From Protula sp. h YS-2021 (taxonomy: Eukaryota; Annelida; Polychaeta; Sabellida; Serpulidae), in NCBI GenBank assembly GCA_949752745.1, contig OX457028.1, forward strand, positions 3,750,952-3,814,951: DNA of 64,000 nucleotides, in the 5' to 3' direction. A program made the translations under genes and the position numbers. The notes below the pieces were generated by a model. It saw only the letters and a list, made by a program, of their open reading frames with translations. It made no database searches and was not told where the DNA came from. This document shows, piece by piece, positions 37,289 to 48,241 of the stretch; positions within the stretch are counted from its first letter, which is position 1, and each line of letters begins with the position of its first letter.

Positions 37289-38930
37289 AGCGCGGAATGC
37301 CTATTTCATAAATTCGAAAAGAGATGAAGACTGTTAAACTTAGGCTTTTCACAAACTCGATTGTTCGGGTGATCTTTTTCTTTACTTAAAATTTGAAAGC
37401 CAGCCCACCATCCTCTCCCTCCCCAACCCCCTCCCGCATCCCCCACCCCAACCAATCCCAACCCCCAATCCCTTAACCCACCCCCTTGACCAAAGCTGCA
37501 TTCGTCACTCTCTCGTCAGTCCTTTGCGTGCTGCCCTCAGACCGTATAGTAAGTTTATATCAGGTCAGCTTATCTCATACAGCTATCTAATTCACATTAG
37601 TTGTTTGTTTGTTTTTGTTTTGTTTTTTTTTGTTTTGTTTTGTTTTGTTTTTGTTTTTTTTCTTGTCACGTTGAATACAAAGTTTAACATTTTGTGAATA
37701 TGAAATAGAGGTAAAAACGTCTATAAAAAGATTGATGGGAGGAGGGGGAGGGGGAGGAGGGAGGGGGAGGGGAGGGAGTGGGTATGGAATGACAAGTTGA
37801 TTTCGATCTCTCTTCCATCATACCGTCGTCCATATAGGCATTCTCTTTACAATGACTTCAAAGGTGGAAAATAACATGCATTTCGTTTATTTTACTAGCA
37901 AGGTCAAAAGAAAAACATCCCCCGTTGAGGTCCAATGTACCATATGCAAATTAGGTTCCGTAATTAGGTTCGGCCGACGTATAGCATGTTTACCAACCAT
38001 CGTCAATTGGTACAGAGTGTCTCTGAGATGCACTAAAACACCGTCCAACCGCCCAACCCCCCCCCCCCCCACCCTTCCCTGCCCCCTGCTCCTCTGAATA
38101 ACATTTGACCGGCCCTAAAATAGAGACGACCGGTTTGAATATTTATCGTGGGGTTGTGGGGGGGGGGGGGAGGGGGGTGTTGGCTTTCGGCGGCCCGAGT
38201 ATACAGGGGTTTCACTTCTATATAGTTATATACTGAATCTTAATGGACATTATTAAAGCGAATTTTAGTCAAGAAATAAAATGAAGGCCAGTAGTTTGTT
38301 TAGAAATCAGGAACGGGTTATAGTGCTTTTTCAGGGGCGATGTGACAACGAGGGGGGGGGGGCGGAGAGGGGGGCGGAATATGCAGCAGGACGGCGATGT
38401 TTAACGGATTGTTTTACTTTGATTTACATAAATTTTGCCACCTTGTAGCATGACCCCTACCCTCTCCCCCCCCCCCCCACCCTGAAGCCCCCCTCCACCC
38501 CCATCCTACACACCATCTCCAACCCCTCTTGGATGTATCCGCACCTGTGTTTTCTTCTCTCTTTCACTTGTCACCGAATCTAAAAACCAAATAGCAAACG
38601 CCGTTTTTACGTTAATAAATTCAATCTTAGATGTGCAGTGCATTCTAAATATACAAAGACACGAATTTGGCAAGAGACAAGAAAACGAAGAATAGATCTG
38701 TGCAAAGAATGGGATAAAAAGGATAATAAAAAGAAGGAAGAAAAAGCTGTCCTGAGAAATGCAAACCTGAAATTCCACAAGAATGGTAAAAATATTTCAA
38801 TGCCACAGGAACAGCAGGTGAGTGGTTCAATCGGTCACAAATAAATAAATAAACGTGGATATTTGAAGCTCTTCAGACATCAGGTAGAAAGTTCTCACTA
38901 ATTTTTGTACTTGTTTAGTGAGCAGTTACC
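37288..38930. other. Low-complexity tracts, no gene assigned
   Basis: Contains C-rich (37,415-37,480), GTTTT (37,605-37,660), GGGGA (37,740-37,780) and poly-G/C tracts. A Lys-rich frame at 38,638-38,815 ends at a good donor (cagcag/gtgagt), but I cannot join it in frame to the next open frame and do not call it. Confidence 0.4.
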
Positions 38931-39080
38931 AGGCCACGAGACGTCAACATTTGACAGACCACGAAACGTCGATATTTGACAGACCACAAAACGTCAACAT
39001 TTGACAGACCACGAGACGTCAATATTAGACAGACCACGAGACGTCAACACTTGACAGACCACGAAACGTCAACATTTCTC
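38930..39080. repeat. About 25-bp minisatellite, about 6 copies
   Basis: Units are built from cgagacgtcaacatttgaca and gaccac. Confidence 0.9.
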
Positions 39081-39467
39081 AACTGTATTCCGTTGCTGTT
39101 CAACAACCAACCTCTTCGGCGGTTCGGTCTGTTGTGTATAATACCTTTTCATTCCGCAGACTCACTGTCGATGTCGCGAAAATAGTACTTATAAAAGAGC
39201 GGAACTACGTTTTAAAATATTCATTCGCTCTGTATTTATACATCACAGATAGATCTCACCAGAGGTCAGCTGTTTTATAACAACGACTATATTCAGTTGT
39301 TGGGTGACAATAAATAAGTAAATAAATAAATAATAAATGATATTAATAATGAATTAAAGAAATAAAATAAATAAAGTAAATAATCAAATAATCAAATATA
39401 ATTTTGAAATACGATGATTACATTATTTACTAAAATAAATCCATCTTTTTTTTTTTTTTTTTGGCAG

Positions 39468-40218
39468 TAGAAGTCTTGCGGTGTTGCTGTTCACCTGTCT
39501 GTACACAGTAGTGCACGTGATGAATAAGTATGGGACTTCCCGTGACGCATTCCATGATGTCAACAGTGATGACGTAAGCCGTGTCGCGATCAATGAAAAC
39601 AGTGACGACGTGCAAGAGGGCATTGTGGTAGCGGATACCAGCAGCGAAAATGGTGGACAACGACATGAATATCTCATCAGTACATTTTCTCAAGCCTCTC
39701 ATTTGAAGCAGACTTTACGGAGAAAAACAACAACGGGGGTTGCTAAAAGAAAACAATACAGAAAAGCTCACGTCAAAAGTGAACTAGTCATTGGAAATGA
39801 TAAACAGCATGATTCTCCCGTTCAAGAGAGAGATAAGAGTGTGAGATATAACAACGTGCTGTCACTTAGTCACGTGACTGACAGAGAATCGTGGATACCA
39901 CAAAACGTGACGCTCTGTCCACAACGCTCTCGTCCAATACGTCAGATTATACAGATCAACAATATGACATGGAATACGATAAACCTCAGTGAGCGAACTG
40001 TATTTTTATTGGTTTCTGAGGCTGTCTATCAAAGGAGGCGGACCAATGGGAAGCCAGTGATTATAGCCAATAAGCTGTCAATAGAAATACTATCAGAGAT
40101 TAGTTTACATTTCAGTGTGTACTGTAATCTTATACAAAGACATAATCATAATGTATTCAGTATTTTAGGAAATTTATATGAAGTATTTGTCGGTGATTTA
40201 GTTTTCAATAATATGTAG
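39468..40218 (+). CDS. Unassigned open frame, possible type II membrane protein exon
   Basis: A polypyrimidine tract and ttggcag acceptor (39466-39467) open a 250-codon frame. A hydrophobic stretch follows at once (SLAVLLFTCLYTVVHVM), as in a type II signal anchor. Then comes a polar stem and a region with ENVTLC-like N-glycosylation sites (QNVTLC, NNMTW, INLSE) and TVFLLVSEAVYQRRR. The stop is at 40216-40218. The topology suits a Golgi enzyme. A family-92 glycosyltransferase start is a loose guess only. No other exon was found. Confidence 0.35.
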
Positions 40219-40489
40219 AAAAGGTACCATCTGCATTGCGTGTGGAAGGGAAGACCTTATATGGTAGCAGGAGTATCTCTGAGTACGTCACAATGCGGGG
40301 TACTGCGTGGTAACTTAGCAACAACAGCTGTCAATCAATCGTCACAGAAGAAGCAAATAGAACCAGCCCCTGGATACTGAAAGCAACAAATGTTAAAGTT
40401 CGATCCCTGAGCTCTCTATGGATGCTGTTCCTGGATGGGGTTGGGGAGGGAGGGCGGGGAGGGGAAGGGGGGGGGGGGGGGTTCGGGGA

Positions 40490-40725
40490 GTGACCAGTAC
40501 ACCGATGCAACCTGGTCACTAGGTAAGGGTGATGACCTTGGTGACCAGACTTTATTTGACACAGTCACTAGGTCCTGGTGATGACCTTGGCGGTCACACT
40601 TTATCCGTCACCGTCACTAGGTACCGGTCATCACCTTGGCGGTCACACTTAATCTGTCACCGTCACTATAGGTACCGGTGATGACCTTGGCGGTCACAGT
40701 TTATCTGTCAGCATTTAATCCCTAC
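40490..40725. repeat. About 57-bp tandem repeat, about 4 copies
   Basis: Units contain tgatgaccttggcggtcaca and tctgtcaccgtcactaggta. Confidence 0.85.
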
Positions 40726-41780
40726 CAAATGGTTACAAAATCCAACTGTGTGAGAAAACGTGAAAACGGGTTTACCTTAATTTCCCATTACAGCTGGTAC
40801 GATTTGATGGATTTCAGTCAGTTCACAAAGACTGGGTTCCTGGTTTTTTGGGAATTGCCAGGACAGGACTTACTCCTTCCGTCAGGTTAGGACGGACAAA
40901 TATAGACCATTTGAAGCAACCAGAAGTCCATATCTGTGTTAAACGTAATAATTTCTTAGGTTACAAGGTACACACCACATGTGCACAGAATATGCTTTTA
41001 GTTCAATATCAGAAGCGTGTTTATTTTGTAGGACATCACGTCCAACAACGTGAAAAAGAGATGCATGTATTTATTTACACTTGACAAGCCTTTGGCTTGC
41101 AAGGGTTATATGAATTTGTACGAGCAAAGTTCGTCCTTTTTTTTTCTTCTTGACAGTTTTTCGATTTTTTGTGTCTTCTTCTTCTTCTCTGACACTATGG
41201 GCCCTAGGACCATGAAACTTGGGACTTATGAAGAGCTTGATCTGAACATGTGCATGTCACTTTTATTTTCGTCTTCGATTTCGTTTTCTTTGTTAAAACG
41301 CCATGTGAAAAGAGTGTATTTTTTGCAAGTAAATGCGTAGCATTTAACGACTGCACAGCATACAGCATAGTTTTGTGCGAGCTCTCACTGCGTAAATAGA
41401 TAACAAGGCGTATGCTTGATCAGTCAATAAAACTTTAAGTCAGCAACCACCAAACACTACTCGGCTTATAAGACGTATTCAAGCTGTGTTGTTTGCAATA
41501 TATTATTCAAGGAATAACCCCATTGAAGGAAGTATTTTTGCGTTTTAATTTTTATCAAGTGTTTAACATTTCGCTAGCGGAATGAGCTTCTAGTTTTCCT
41601 TTTGTTTGCCACCCCTTCTGCCAGATTCCTGCTCAGTCAACATTAAGTCGAAACATTTTTTTTTTAAATTGACCCTGTCGACCGTGATTTTTTTCTATTT
41701 TCCTAGATTTTTTTGGTGATAATTTTTTTTGGGTGATAATTTGGGTGACCCGGTACTGATCAAACTTGTTGTTTCTTTCC
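40726..41780. other. No gene recognised
   Basis: A T-rich segment at 41,085-41,290 (caagcctttggcttgcaagg; cttcttcttcttctctgaca) has the look of a dispersed repeat. No domain is recognised in the short frames. Confidence 0.35.
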
Positions 41781-41781
41781 C

Positions 41782-41817
<36 letters not shown>

Positions 41818-41832
41818 CGTTGTTGTTGCTGT
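41782..41832. repeat. (GTT)n microsatellite
   Basis: About 15 GTT triplets with two interruptions. Confidence 0.95.
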
Positions 41833-42430
41833 TATGGTAAATATTGTTCAATGGTTTTATAAAACGTCAGTATGACGTAACACGTATTAGTTTATCGGTT
41901 GCTACTGAGAAGCGTTTAAACTTTTTCCCGTATGCAAATGTGAGCTCCGAAAGAGCGAGAGCTCGTAAATGTTATGACAAGTTTCTCCACGGAAAGGTCC
42001 ATTTTCAGTGCTGCCTTCAGTTCTGCCTTCCGGGTAAATATGTTATACTTTAAAAGGTATATACACCAGGTTGGGTCAGTTCTTTTTGCTCTGATGTGGT
42101 TTTTTGTTTGTGACCCGGTCGGGGGATGAGAAACAAATGAGGTATTTTTTTTCTTGTTTTATCTCGGCCGAACTGTTGTTATGTAATTTCAAGTTTGTGA
42201 AAAGATTATTTCATTTTGTAAACGAAAATAGTGTTTCTACAGGGCGAAGATATCCTGGAGTAAATAAATATCGATGCATCCAAATGTAAGGCCAATGGAA
42301 CTTTGATTGCGAAAACCTCTCCATGATCGCATATAAATAAAAAAGCATCCCACGGGTAATAAAGTTTACGATGTTGACAGCATTAATGCGGGGATGAAAG
42401 CATTGCTGCAATGACACTTTCTCACGATTT
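41833..42430. other. No feature seen
   Basis: No supported gene or repeat. Confidence 0.4.
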
Positions 42431-42434
42431 AACA

Positions 42435-42560
42435 GCCGCCCCCGCCGCCCTTGCCCTCCCTGCCGGCCCCTCCCCCCTGCCGCCCCCTCCCCCGCCCTTG
42501 CCCCTCCCACCCTCCTCCCCCTCTCTCTCTCTGTCTCTCTCTAGCCCCTCTCTCTCTCCC

Positions 42561-42640
<80 letters not shown>

Positions 42641-42646
42641 TCTCTC

Positions 42647-42702
<56 letters not shown>
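42435..42702. repeat. C-rich tract followed by (CT)n microsatellite
   Basis: Pyrimidine-only sequence grades from CCCGCC-type to CT repeats. All frames over it are shadows. Confidence 0.95.
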
Positions 42703-42703
<1 letters not shown>

Positions 42704-43430
42704 TGCACATTTAACGTTACACCGGAGTACATCATACAAAGAATGCTTGTTTTCTTAAGTTGTGTACAAAAGAGCAATTTAAAGCAGATTCAAAAGTCCG
42801 GAAACAGCCATATATTCTTGTTCGCACTGTAGACGTTGTTGGTACGGTTTAGACTGTATTTGTACGGTTTAGACGTTTCTGATACAGTTTAGACGTTATA
42901 GGCACGCTCTATAGACGTATTTGGTACGGTTTATTGTATTTTTACGGTTTGGCAGTTTTGGGTACGGTTTAAACGTTTCTTTTACTTTTCTTTGTTTGTT
43001 CGACAACATTAGTTTGCCCACATGATAGATCTGTTTTTGTTTTATTTGGTATTTTCATGACCAGTTTGTGTGTATTCTTCTTCAGTATAAGTAGACAAAT
43101 CAACTTATTCACATTTACAGAGCTCTCGGCGAGAAATTCCAATTAATTTACGGAAAAAAAGCAAGCAAAAAGGACGGTTAATAACGGAAGATACTTTAAG
43201 GAGCAAGATCTCGCGCCCCCAACCCCCCCCCCCCACCCGCCCCAGGTCATTTAACGACGATCCTGACGTTTTTTCTTTTTCTTTTTTCTGTTTTTTTTTT
43301 TGTTTTGCCTTGTTATCTGTTTATTTCCAAATGGCCTCTTTCTTAGCATATAATGCGCACTGGAATATAAATGACTGCTTTGTTCTGTTGTGGATGAATG
43401 TACGGGTAAATGGTCATCAATCCACCCGCT
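42703..43430. other. Short degenerate ACGGTTTAGACG repeat, otherwise nothing
   Basis: The motif tacggtttagacgt recurs six or seven times near 42,835-42,985. No gene is recognised. Confidence 0.5.
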
Positions 43431-43435
43431 TCCCC

Positions 43436-46400
43436 CCACCCACTGTCATCAGTCCCTCTGGTCAACTACCCCACTCACCCACTATCATCAGTCCCTCTGG
43501 TCAACTACCCCACTCACCCACTGTCATCAGTCCCTCTGGTCAACTACCCCACTCACCCACTATCATCAGTCCCTCTGGTCAACTACCCCACTCACCCACT
43601 GTCATCAGTCCCTCTGGTCAACTACCCCACTCACCCACTATCATCAGTCCCTCTGGTCAACTACCCCACTCACCCACTGTCATCAGTCCCTCTGGTCAAC
43701 TACCCCACTCACCCACTGTCATCAGTCCCTCTGGTCAACTACCCCACTCACCCACTGTCATCAGTCCCTCTGGTCAACTACCCCACTCACCCACTGTCAT
43801 CAGTCCCTCTGGTCAACTACCCCACTCACCCACTATCATCAGTCCCTCTGGTCAACTACCCCACTCACCCACTGTCATCAGTCCCTCTGGTCAACTACCC
43901 CACTCACCCACTATCATCAGTCCCTCTGGTCAACTACCCCACTCACCCACTGTCATCAGTCCCTCTGGTCAACTACCCCACTCACAAACTATCATCAGTC
44001 CCTCTGGTCAACTACCCCACTCACCCACTGTCATCAGTCCCTCTGGTCAACTACCCCACTCACACACTGTCATCAGTCCCTCTGGTCAACTACCCCACTC
44101 ACCCACTGTCATCAGTCCCTCTGGTCAACTACCCCACCCACCCACTGTCATCAGTCCCTCTGGTCAACTACCCCACTCACCCACTGTCATCAGTCCCTCT
44201 GGTCAACTACCCCACTCACCCACTGTCATCTGTCCCTCTGGTCAACTACCCCACTCACCCACTGTCATCAGTCCCTCTGATCAACTACCCCACTCACCCA
44301 CTGTCATCAGTCCCCCTGGTCAACTACCCCACTCACCCACTATCATCAGTCCCTCTGGTCAACTACCCCACTCACCCACTGTCATCAGTCCCTCTGGTCA
44401 ACTACCCAACTCACAAACTGCCATCAGTCCCTCTGGTCAACTACCCCACTCACCCACTGTCATCAGTCCCTCTGGTCAACTACCCCACTCACCCACTGTC
44501 ATCAGTCCCTCTGGTCAACTACCCCACTCACCCACTGTCATCAGTCCCTCTGGTCAACTACCCCACTCACCCACTGTCATCAGTCCCTCTGGTCAACTAC
44601 CCCACTCACCCACTATCATAAGTCCCTCTGGTCAACTACCCCAATCACCCACTGTCATCAGTCCCTTTGGTCAACTACCCCACTCACAAACTATCATCAG
44701 TCCCTCTGGTCAACTACCCCACTCACCCACTATCATCAGTCCCTCTGGTCAACAACCCCACTCACCCACTGTCATCAGTCCCTCTGGTCAACTACCCCAC
44801 TCACCCACTGTCATCAGTCCCTCTGGTCAACTACCCCACTCACCCACTATCATCAGTCCCTCTGGTCAACTACCCCACTCACCCACTGTCATCAGTCCCT
44901 CTGGTCAACTACCCCACTCACCCACTGTCATCAGTCCCTCTGATCAACTACCCCACACACCCACTGTCATCAGTCCCTCTGGTCAACTACCCCACTCACC
45001 CACTGTCATCAGTCCCTCTGGTCAACTACCCCACTCACCCACTGTCATCAGTCCCTCTGGTCAACTACCCCACCCACCCACTGTCATCAGTCCCTCTGGT
45101 CAACTACCCCACTCACCCAATGTCATCAGTCCCTCTGGTCAACTACCCCACTCACCCACTGTCATCAGTCCCTCTGGTCAACTACCCCACTCACCCACTG
45201 TCATCAGTCCCTCTGATCAACTACCCCACTCACCCACTGTCATCAGTCCCCCTGGTCAACTACCCCACTCACCCACTATCATCAGTCCCTCTGGTCAACT
45301 ACCCCACTCACCCACTGTCATCAGTCCCTCTGGTCAACTACCCCACTCACAAACTGTCATCAGTCCCTCTGGTCAACTACCCCACTCACCCACTGTCATC
45401 AGTCCCTCTGGTCAACTACCCCACTCACCCACTGTCATCAGTCCCTCTTGTCAACTACCCCACTCACCCACTGTCATCAGTCCCTCTGGTCAACTACCCC
45501 ACTCACCCACTGTCATCAGTCCCTCTGGTCAACTACCCCACTCACCCACTATCATAAGTCCCTCTGGTCAACTACCCCAATCACCCACTGTCATCAGTCC
45601 CTTTGGTCAACTACCCCACTCACAAACTATCATCAGTCCCTCTGGTCAACTACCCCACTCACCCACTATCATCAGTCCCTCTGGTCAACTACCCCACTCA
45701 CCCACTGTCATCAGTCCCTCTGGTCAACTACCCCACTCACCCACTGTCATCAGTCCCTCTGGACAACTACCCCACTCACCCACTGTCATCAGTCCCTCTG
45801 GTCAACTACCCCACCCACCCACTGTCATCAGTCCCTCTGGTCAACTACCCCACTCACCCACTATCATCAGTCCCTCTGGTCAACTACCCCACTCACCCAC
45901 TGTCATCAGTCCCTCTGGTCAACTACCCCACTCACCCACTGTCATCAGTCCCTCTGGTCAACTACCCCACTCACCCACTGTCATCAGTCCCTCTGGTCAA
46001 CTACCCCACTCACCCACTGTCATCAGTCACTCTGGTCAACTACCCCACCCACCCACTGTCATCAGTCCCTCTGGTCAACTACCCCACTCACCCACTGTCA
46101 TCAGTCCCTCTGGTCAACTACCCCACTCACCCACTGTCATCAGTCCCTCTGGTCAACTACCCCACTCACCCACTGTCATCAGTCCCTCTGGTCAACTCAC
46201 CCACTGTCATAAGTCCCTCTGGTCAACTACCCCACTCACCCACTGTCATCAGTCCCTCTGGTCAACTACTCCACCCACCCACTGTCATCAGTCCCTCTGG
46301 TCAACTACCCCACTCACCCACTGTCATCAGTCCCTCTGGTCAACTGCCCCACTCACCCACTGTCATCAGTCCCTCTGGTCAACTACCCCACTCACCCACT

Positions 46401-46500
46401 GTCATCAGTCCCTCTGGTCAACTACCCCAATCACCCACTGTCATCAGTCCCTCTGGTCAACTACCCCACTCACCCACTGTCATCAGTCCCTCTGGTCATC
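43436..46500. repeat. 39-bp minisatellite, about 78 copies, with a 936-bp higher-order duplication
   Basis: The unit contains ccactgtcatcagtccctct and ggtcaactaccccactcacc. Because 39 is a multiple of three, all three plus-strand frames stay open for hundreds of codons (reading SPTVISPSGQLPH, HQSLWSTTPLTHC or SSVPLVNYPTHPL). These frames are not genes. Rare variants recur exactly 936 bp (24 units) apart: tctgatcaa at 44,280 and 45,216, and ctttggtc at 44,666 and 45,602. One unit near 46,195 is shortened by 8 bp. The array ends about 105 bp before the Polinton. Confidence 0.97.
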
Positions 46501-46604
46501 TGCCCCCCACCGATTGTTATCATTGCCTCCGGTTACCAATCCCCACCCACACTTTCATCAGTTCATACAACGTCGCCTTCCCGACATCTGCGCGACGTCG
46601 GAAG

Positions 46605-46610
46605 AGGGAC
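46605..46610. repeat. Left 6-bp target site duplication of the Polinton (AGGGAC)
   Basis: AGGGAC precedes the element terminus at 46611 and is repeated exactly at 63622-63627 after the right terminus. Six-base duplications are the hallmark of Polinton integration. Confidence 0.95.
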
Positions 46611-46644
46611 AGTAGGGTGTAAAGGGGGGTTCTACTGCTCTTTG

Positions 46645-46863
46645 TGACGTCATACTGTCTGGAAGTGACGTCATCATGTCTGGAAGTGACGTCATAGCGT
46701 CTGGAGCGGAAGTGCTGTCTAGAGCGGAAGTGACGTCATCATGTCTGGAAGTGACGTCATACTGTCTGGACCGGAAGTGTTGTCTGGACCGGAAGTGAGA
46801 TGATAGGCGTCGTCATGGCAACGTGTTGTTGTGATGGCAACGAAGCATGGTAACGTGACGTCA
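46645..46863. promoter_or_regulatory. Cluster of CRE (TGACGTCA) and ETS-like (CGGAAGTG) sites, left TIR
   Basis: Six perfect TGACGTCA palindromes occur at 46645, 46666, 46687, 46731, 46752 and 46856, interleaved with ggaagtg and ccggaagtg. The fused form cggaagtgacgtca occurs near 46,725. CRE sites bind CREB/ATF and GGAAGTG is an ETS core. Whether they act here is inference. Confidence 0.7.
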
Positions 46864-47112
46864 TAGGCGAAGCGATAGGCGTAGCCATAACCCTGATAAC
46901 AAAGTGAGGACCTCCCCCCCCCCCGGGCGGCAGTCCTGACGGACCCCCCCCGCCCCCCCAGGCGGCAGTCCTGACGGACCCCCCCCTAGGACATACTATG
47001 TACCGACCCCCCCCCCCCCCAGAGCATACTATGTACCCCCCCCCCCCCCCTAGGCGAGCAACATTCTGTCAAGTCAGCTGAAACCAAGAGCTGTTTGACG
47101 AGGTCTGAGTGG

Positions 47113-47176
47113 TATATAAGGCATAAACTCCCCACTCACATGAACTGCAGCGACGGTGGTGACCATATCAGTAAGT
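47113..47176 (+). promoter_or_regulatory. TATA box followed by splice-donor-like GTAAGT in left TIR
   Basis: tatataag at 47113-47120 is followed by gtaagtgg at 47171. The right TIR, read inward, has tatataag (63030 to 63023) and then gtaagtgg (62996 to 62989). This suggests a TIR promoter with a short spliced leader on each arm. Another shared gtaagt lies at 47475-47480 and 62095-62090. Confidence 0.4.
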
Positions 47177-47507
47177 GGTTATTTGCATAGGTGGTTATAA
47201 GCATTATTGTAAACAAAAACTTTCATTATAGTTGGTTGATTTACATGAAAATTTCACTGTTTGATTCAGTTTTATGTAAAGTTTTAACATGATCATAGGC
47301 TATTTGCGCAGCTGGCTGTATGCATTTTTACCGCCATTTTAACTTAAAATTGTGATAACTTTCGTTATAGTTGACTGAAAATTTCACCATTACAGTGCTT
47401 CTTCGCGGATGAATACCATTTAGCAGACTATTTGACTTCACCGTCAGATGTCTCTGCTGTGCAGCAGTACAACTGTAAGTGAGACATTCATATACACAAG
47501 CAAAATC

Positions 47508-47520
47508 TGCTGAGTCAGCA
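47508..47520. promoter_or_regulatory. T-MARE / AP-1 palindrome TGCTGAGTCAGCA (left arm)
   Basis: Exact 13-bp Maf-recognition palindrome. The same site is at 62049-62061 in the right TIR and at 48134-48146, 11 bp before the TATA box at 48157. A near match tgctgagtcaaca lies at 47623-47635 and, inverted, at 61925-61937. Confidence 0.6.
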
Positions 47521-47694
47521 ATTTTAACAATTTTTGAAAAGTTACACACCATATTTTGATTACATGGAAGTAGCATAAAAGCATGAGTGAAACATGTCAA
47601 CTAGTCACTTAGTGTTACATTCTGCTGAGTCAACAATTTTGAACGAGTATTGAATAAGTTTGAACAAGTTACACACCATATACCATCAAAGTTT

Positions 47695-47701
47695 TATAAA
47701 A
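47695..47701 (+). promoter_or_regulatory. TATA box of the first left-arm gene
   Basis: tataaaaggaagagtga is shared with the minus-strand promoter at 61,910-61,894, so both arms start transcription from the same promoter type at the inner edge of the TIR. A start about 25-30 nt downstream would fall near the 47727 ATG, which favours 47763 as the real start codon. Confidence 0.7.
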
Positions 47702-47762
47702 GGAAGAGTGACGAGAAAACTTCACAATGTCAACATTACTTCTTCACAGATGTGTAGAGACC

Positions 47763-48161
47763 ATGGATGACGTCTTCAAAGTGAATTATGGTGACTATGT
47801 GTTTTCAAAGCTTCCTGCTTTTGAATCGGATTGGATGCTGCAAGTGAAGAACTTACATCAGCATTGGGAAGCTGTTGGAAAGACCATTCCAAGAGATCGT
47901 TTCATCCGCTCGTTTCTACGTGAATGTGAAGATCTACATTTACCGTTAACTTATGACATTGATTCAGCATTTATCAACGCGAATACAATTTTGGAAATGG
48001 AGCTCATGTTAGCTGTAGCTGCAAGAATCATTTTACATTATGATGATGATGTTCCATTTAAGACGAATGTATCAGAGCTTGTTCGATTCAACCATGGACG
48101 AGTTGAAGTGAACTCAAAACTTTGCAAGTTGTTTGCTGACTCAGCAAACAGTTGGGTATAA
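47763..48161 (+). CDS. Left-arm accessory protein A of the MD..FK family
   Basis: 132 aa, helical and acidic, function unknown. The ATG at 47763 (gaccatgg, good Kozak) is chosen over the in-frame ATG at 47727. The latter sits almost at the predicted transcription start, and the paralogues also begin MD..F. The N-terminus MDDVFKVNYGDYVFSKLPAF aligns with the proteins at 48,890 (MDACFKKAYVDLMIAKLASC) and 49,910 (MDVETCFKNKFVDYMISELA). Later shared features are an aromatic W (QHWEAV) and FLRECEDL. It lies first in the left arm, where early or regulatory genes are expected. No known domain is recognised. Confidence 0.65.
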   Translation: MDDVFKVNYGDYVFSKLPAFESDWMLQVKNLHQHWEAVGKTIPRDRFIRSFLRECEDLHLPLTYDIDSAFINANTILEMELMLAVAARIILHYDDDVPFKTNVSELVRFNHGRVEVNSKLCKLFADSANSWV

Positions 48162-48163
48162 AA
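48157..48163 (+). promoter_or_regulatory. TATA box preceded by T-MARE site
   Basis: tataaaa lies 85 bp before the ATG at 48242 and 11 bp after the palindrome tgctgactcagca (48134-48146). It overlaps the end of the preceding coding frame. Confidence 0.65.
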
Positions 48164-48241
48164 GGGAGTGGACTCAGCAGAGTTAAGTCATTTCTCAGCA
48201 GACAGTTGGAGGGAGTGGATCATCAGGACATTGTGGCAGCC

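Larger units (their letters stand above)
46611..47640 (+). repeat. Left terminal inverted repeat
   Basis: About 1.03 kb matches, with indels and substitutions, the reverse complement of 61,919-63,621. In order inward: a block of alternating tgacgtca and cggaagtg motifs (46,640-46,865), poly-C/ggcagtc units (46,910-47,055), gcgagcaacattctgtcaag, tatataag, the module with gccattttaacttaaa, gatgaataccatttagcaga-like sequence, and tgctgagtcagca. The right copy is longer because of a GTTTACAAA array and other insertions. Confidence 0.85.

Noticed and set aside
38638..38844. Lys-rich exon with a good donor, joined to the 39,468 frame
   Set aside because: The exon phases do not match (joining gives an immediate stop), and composition is low complexity.
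43310..46615. Very long proline/serine-rich open frame (about 1,100 codons) and two more in the other plus frames
   Set aside because: All three frames are open because the 39-bp repeat unit is a multiple of three; there is no domain, and the frames only reflect the satellite.
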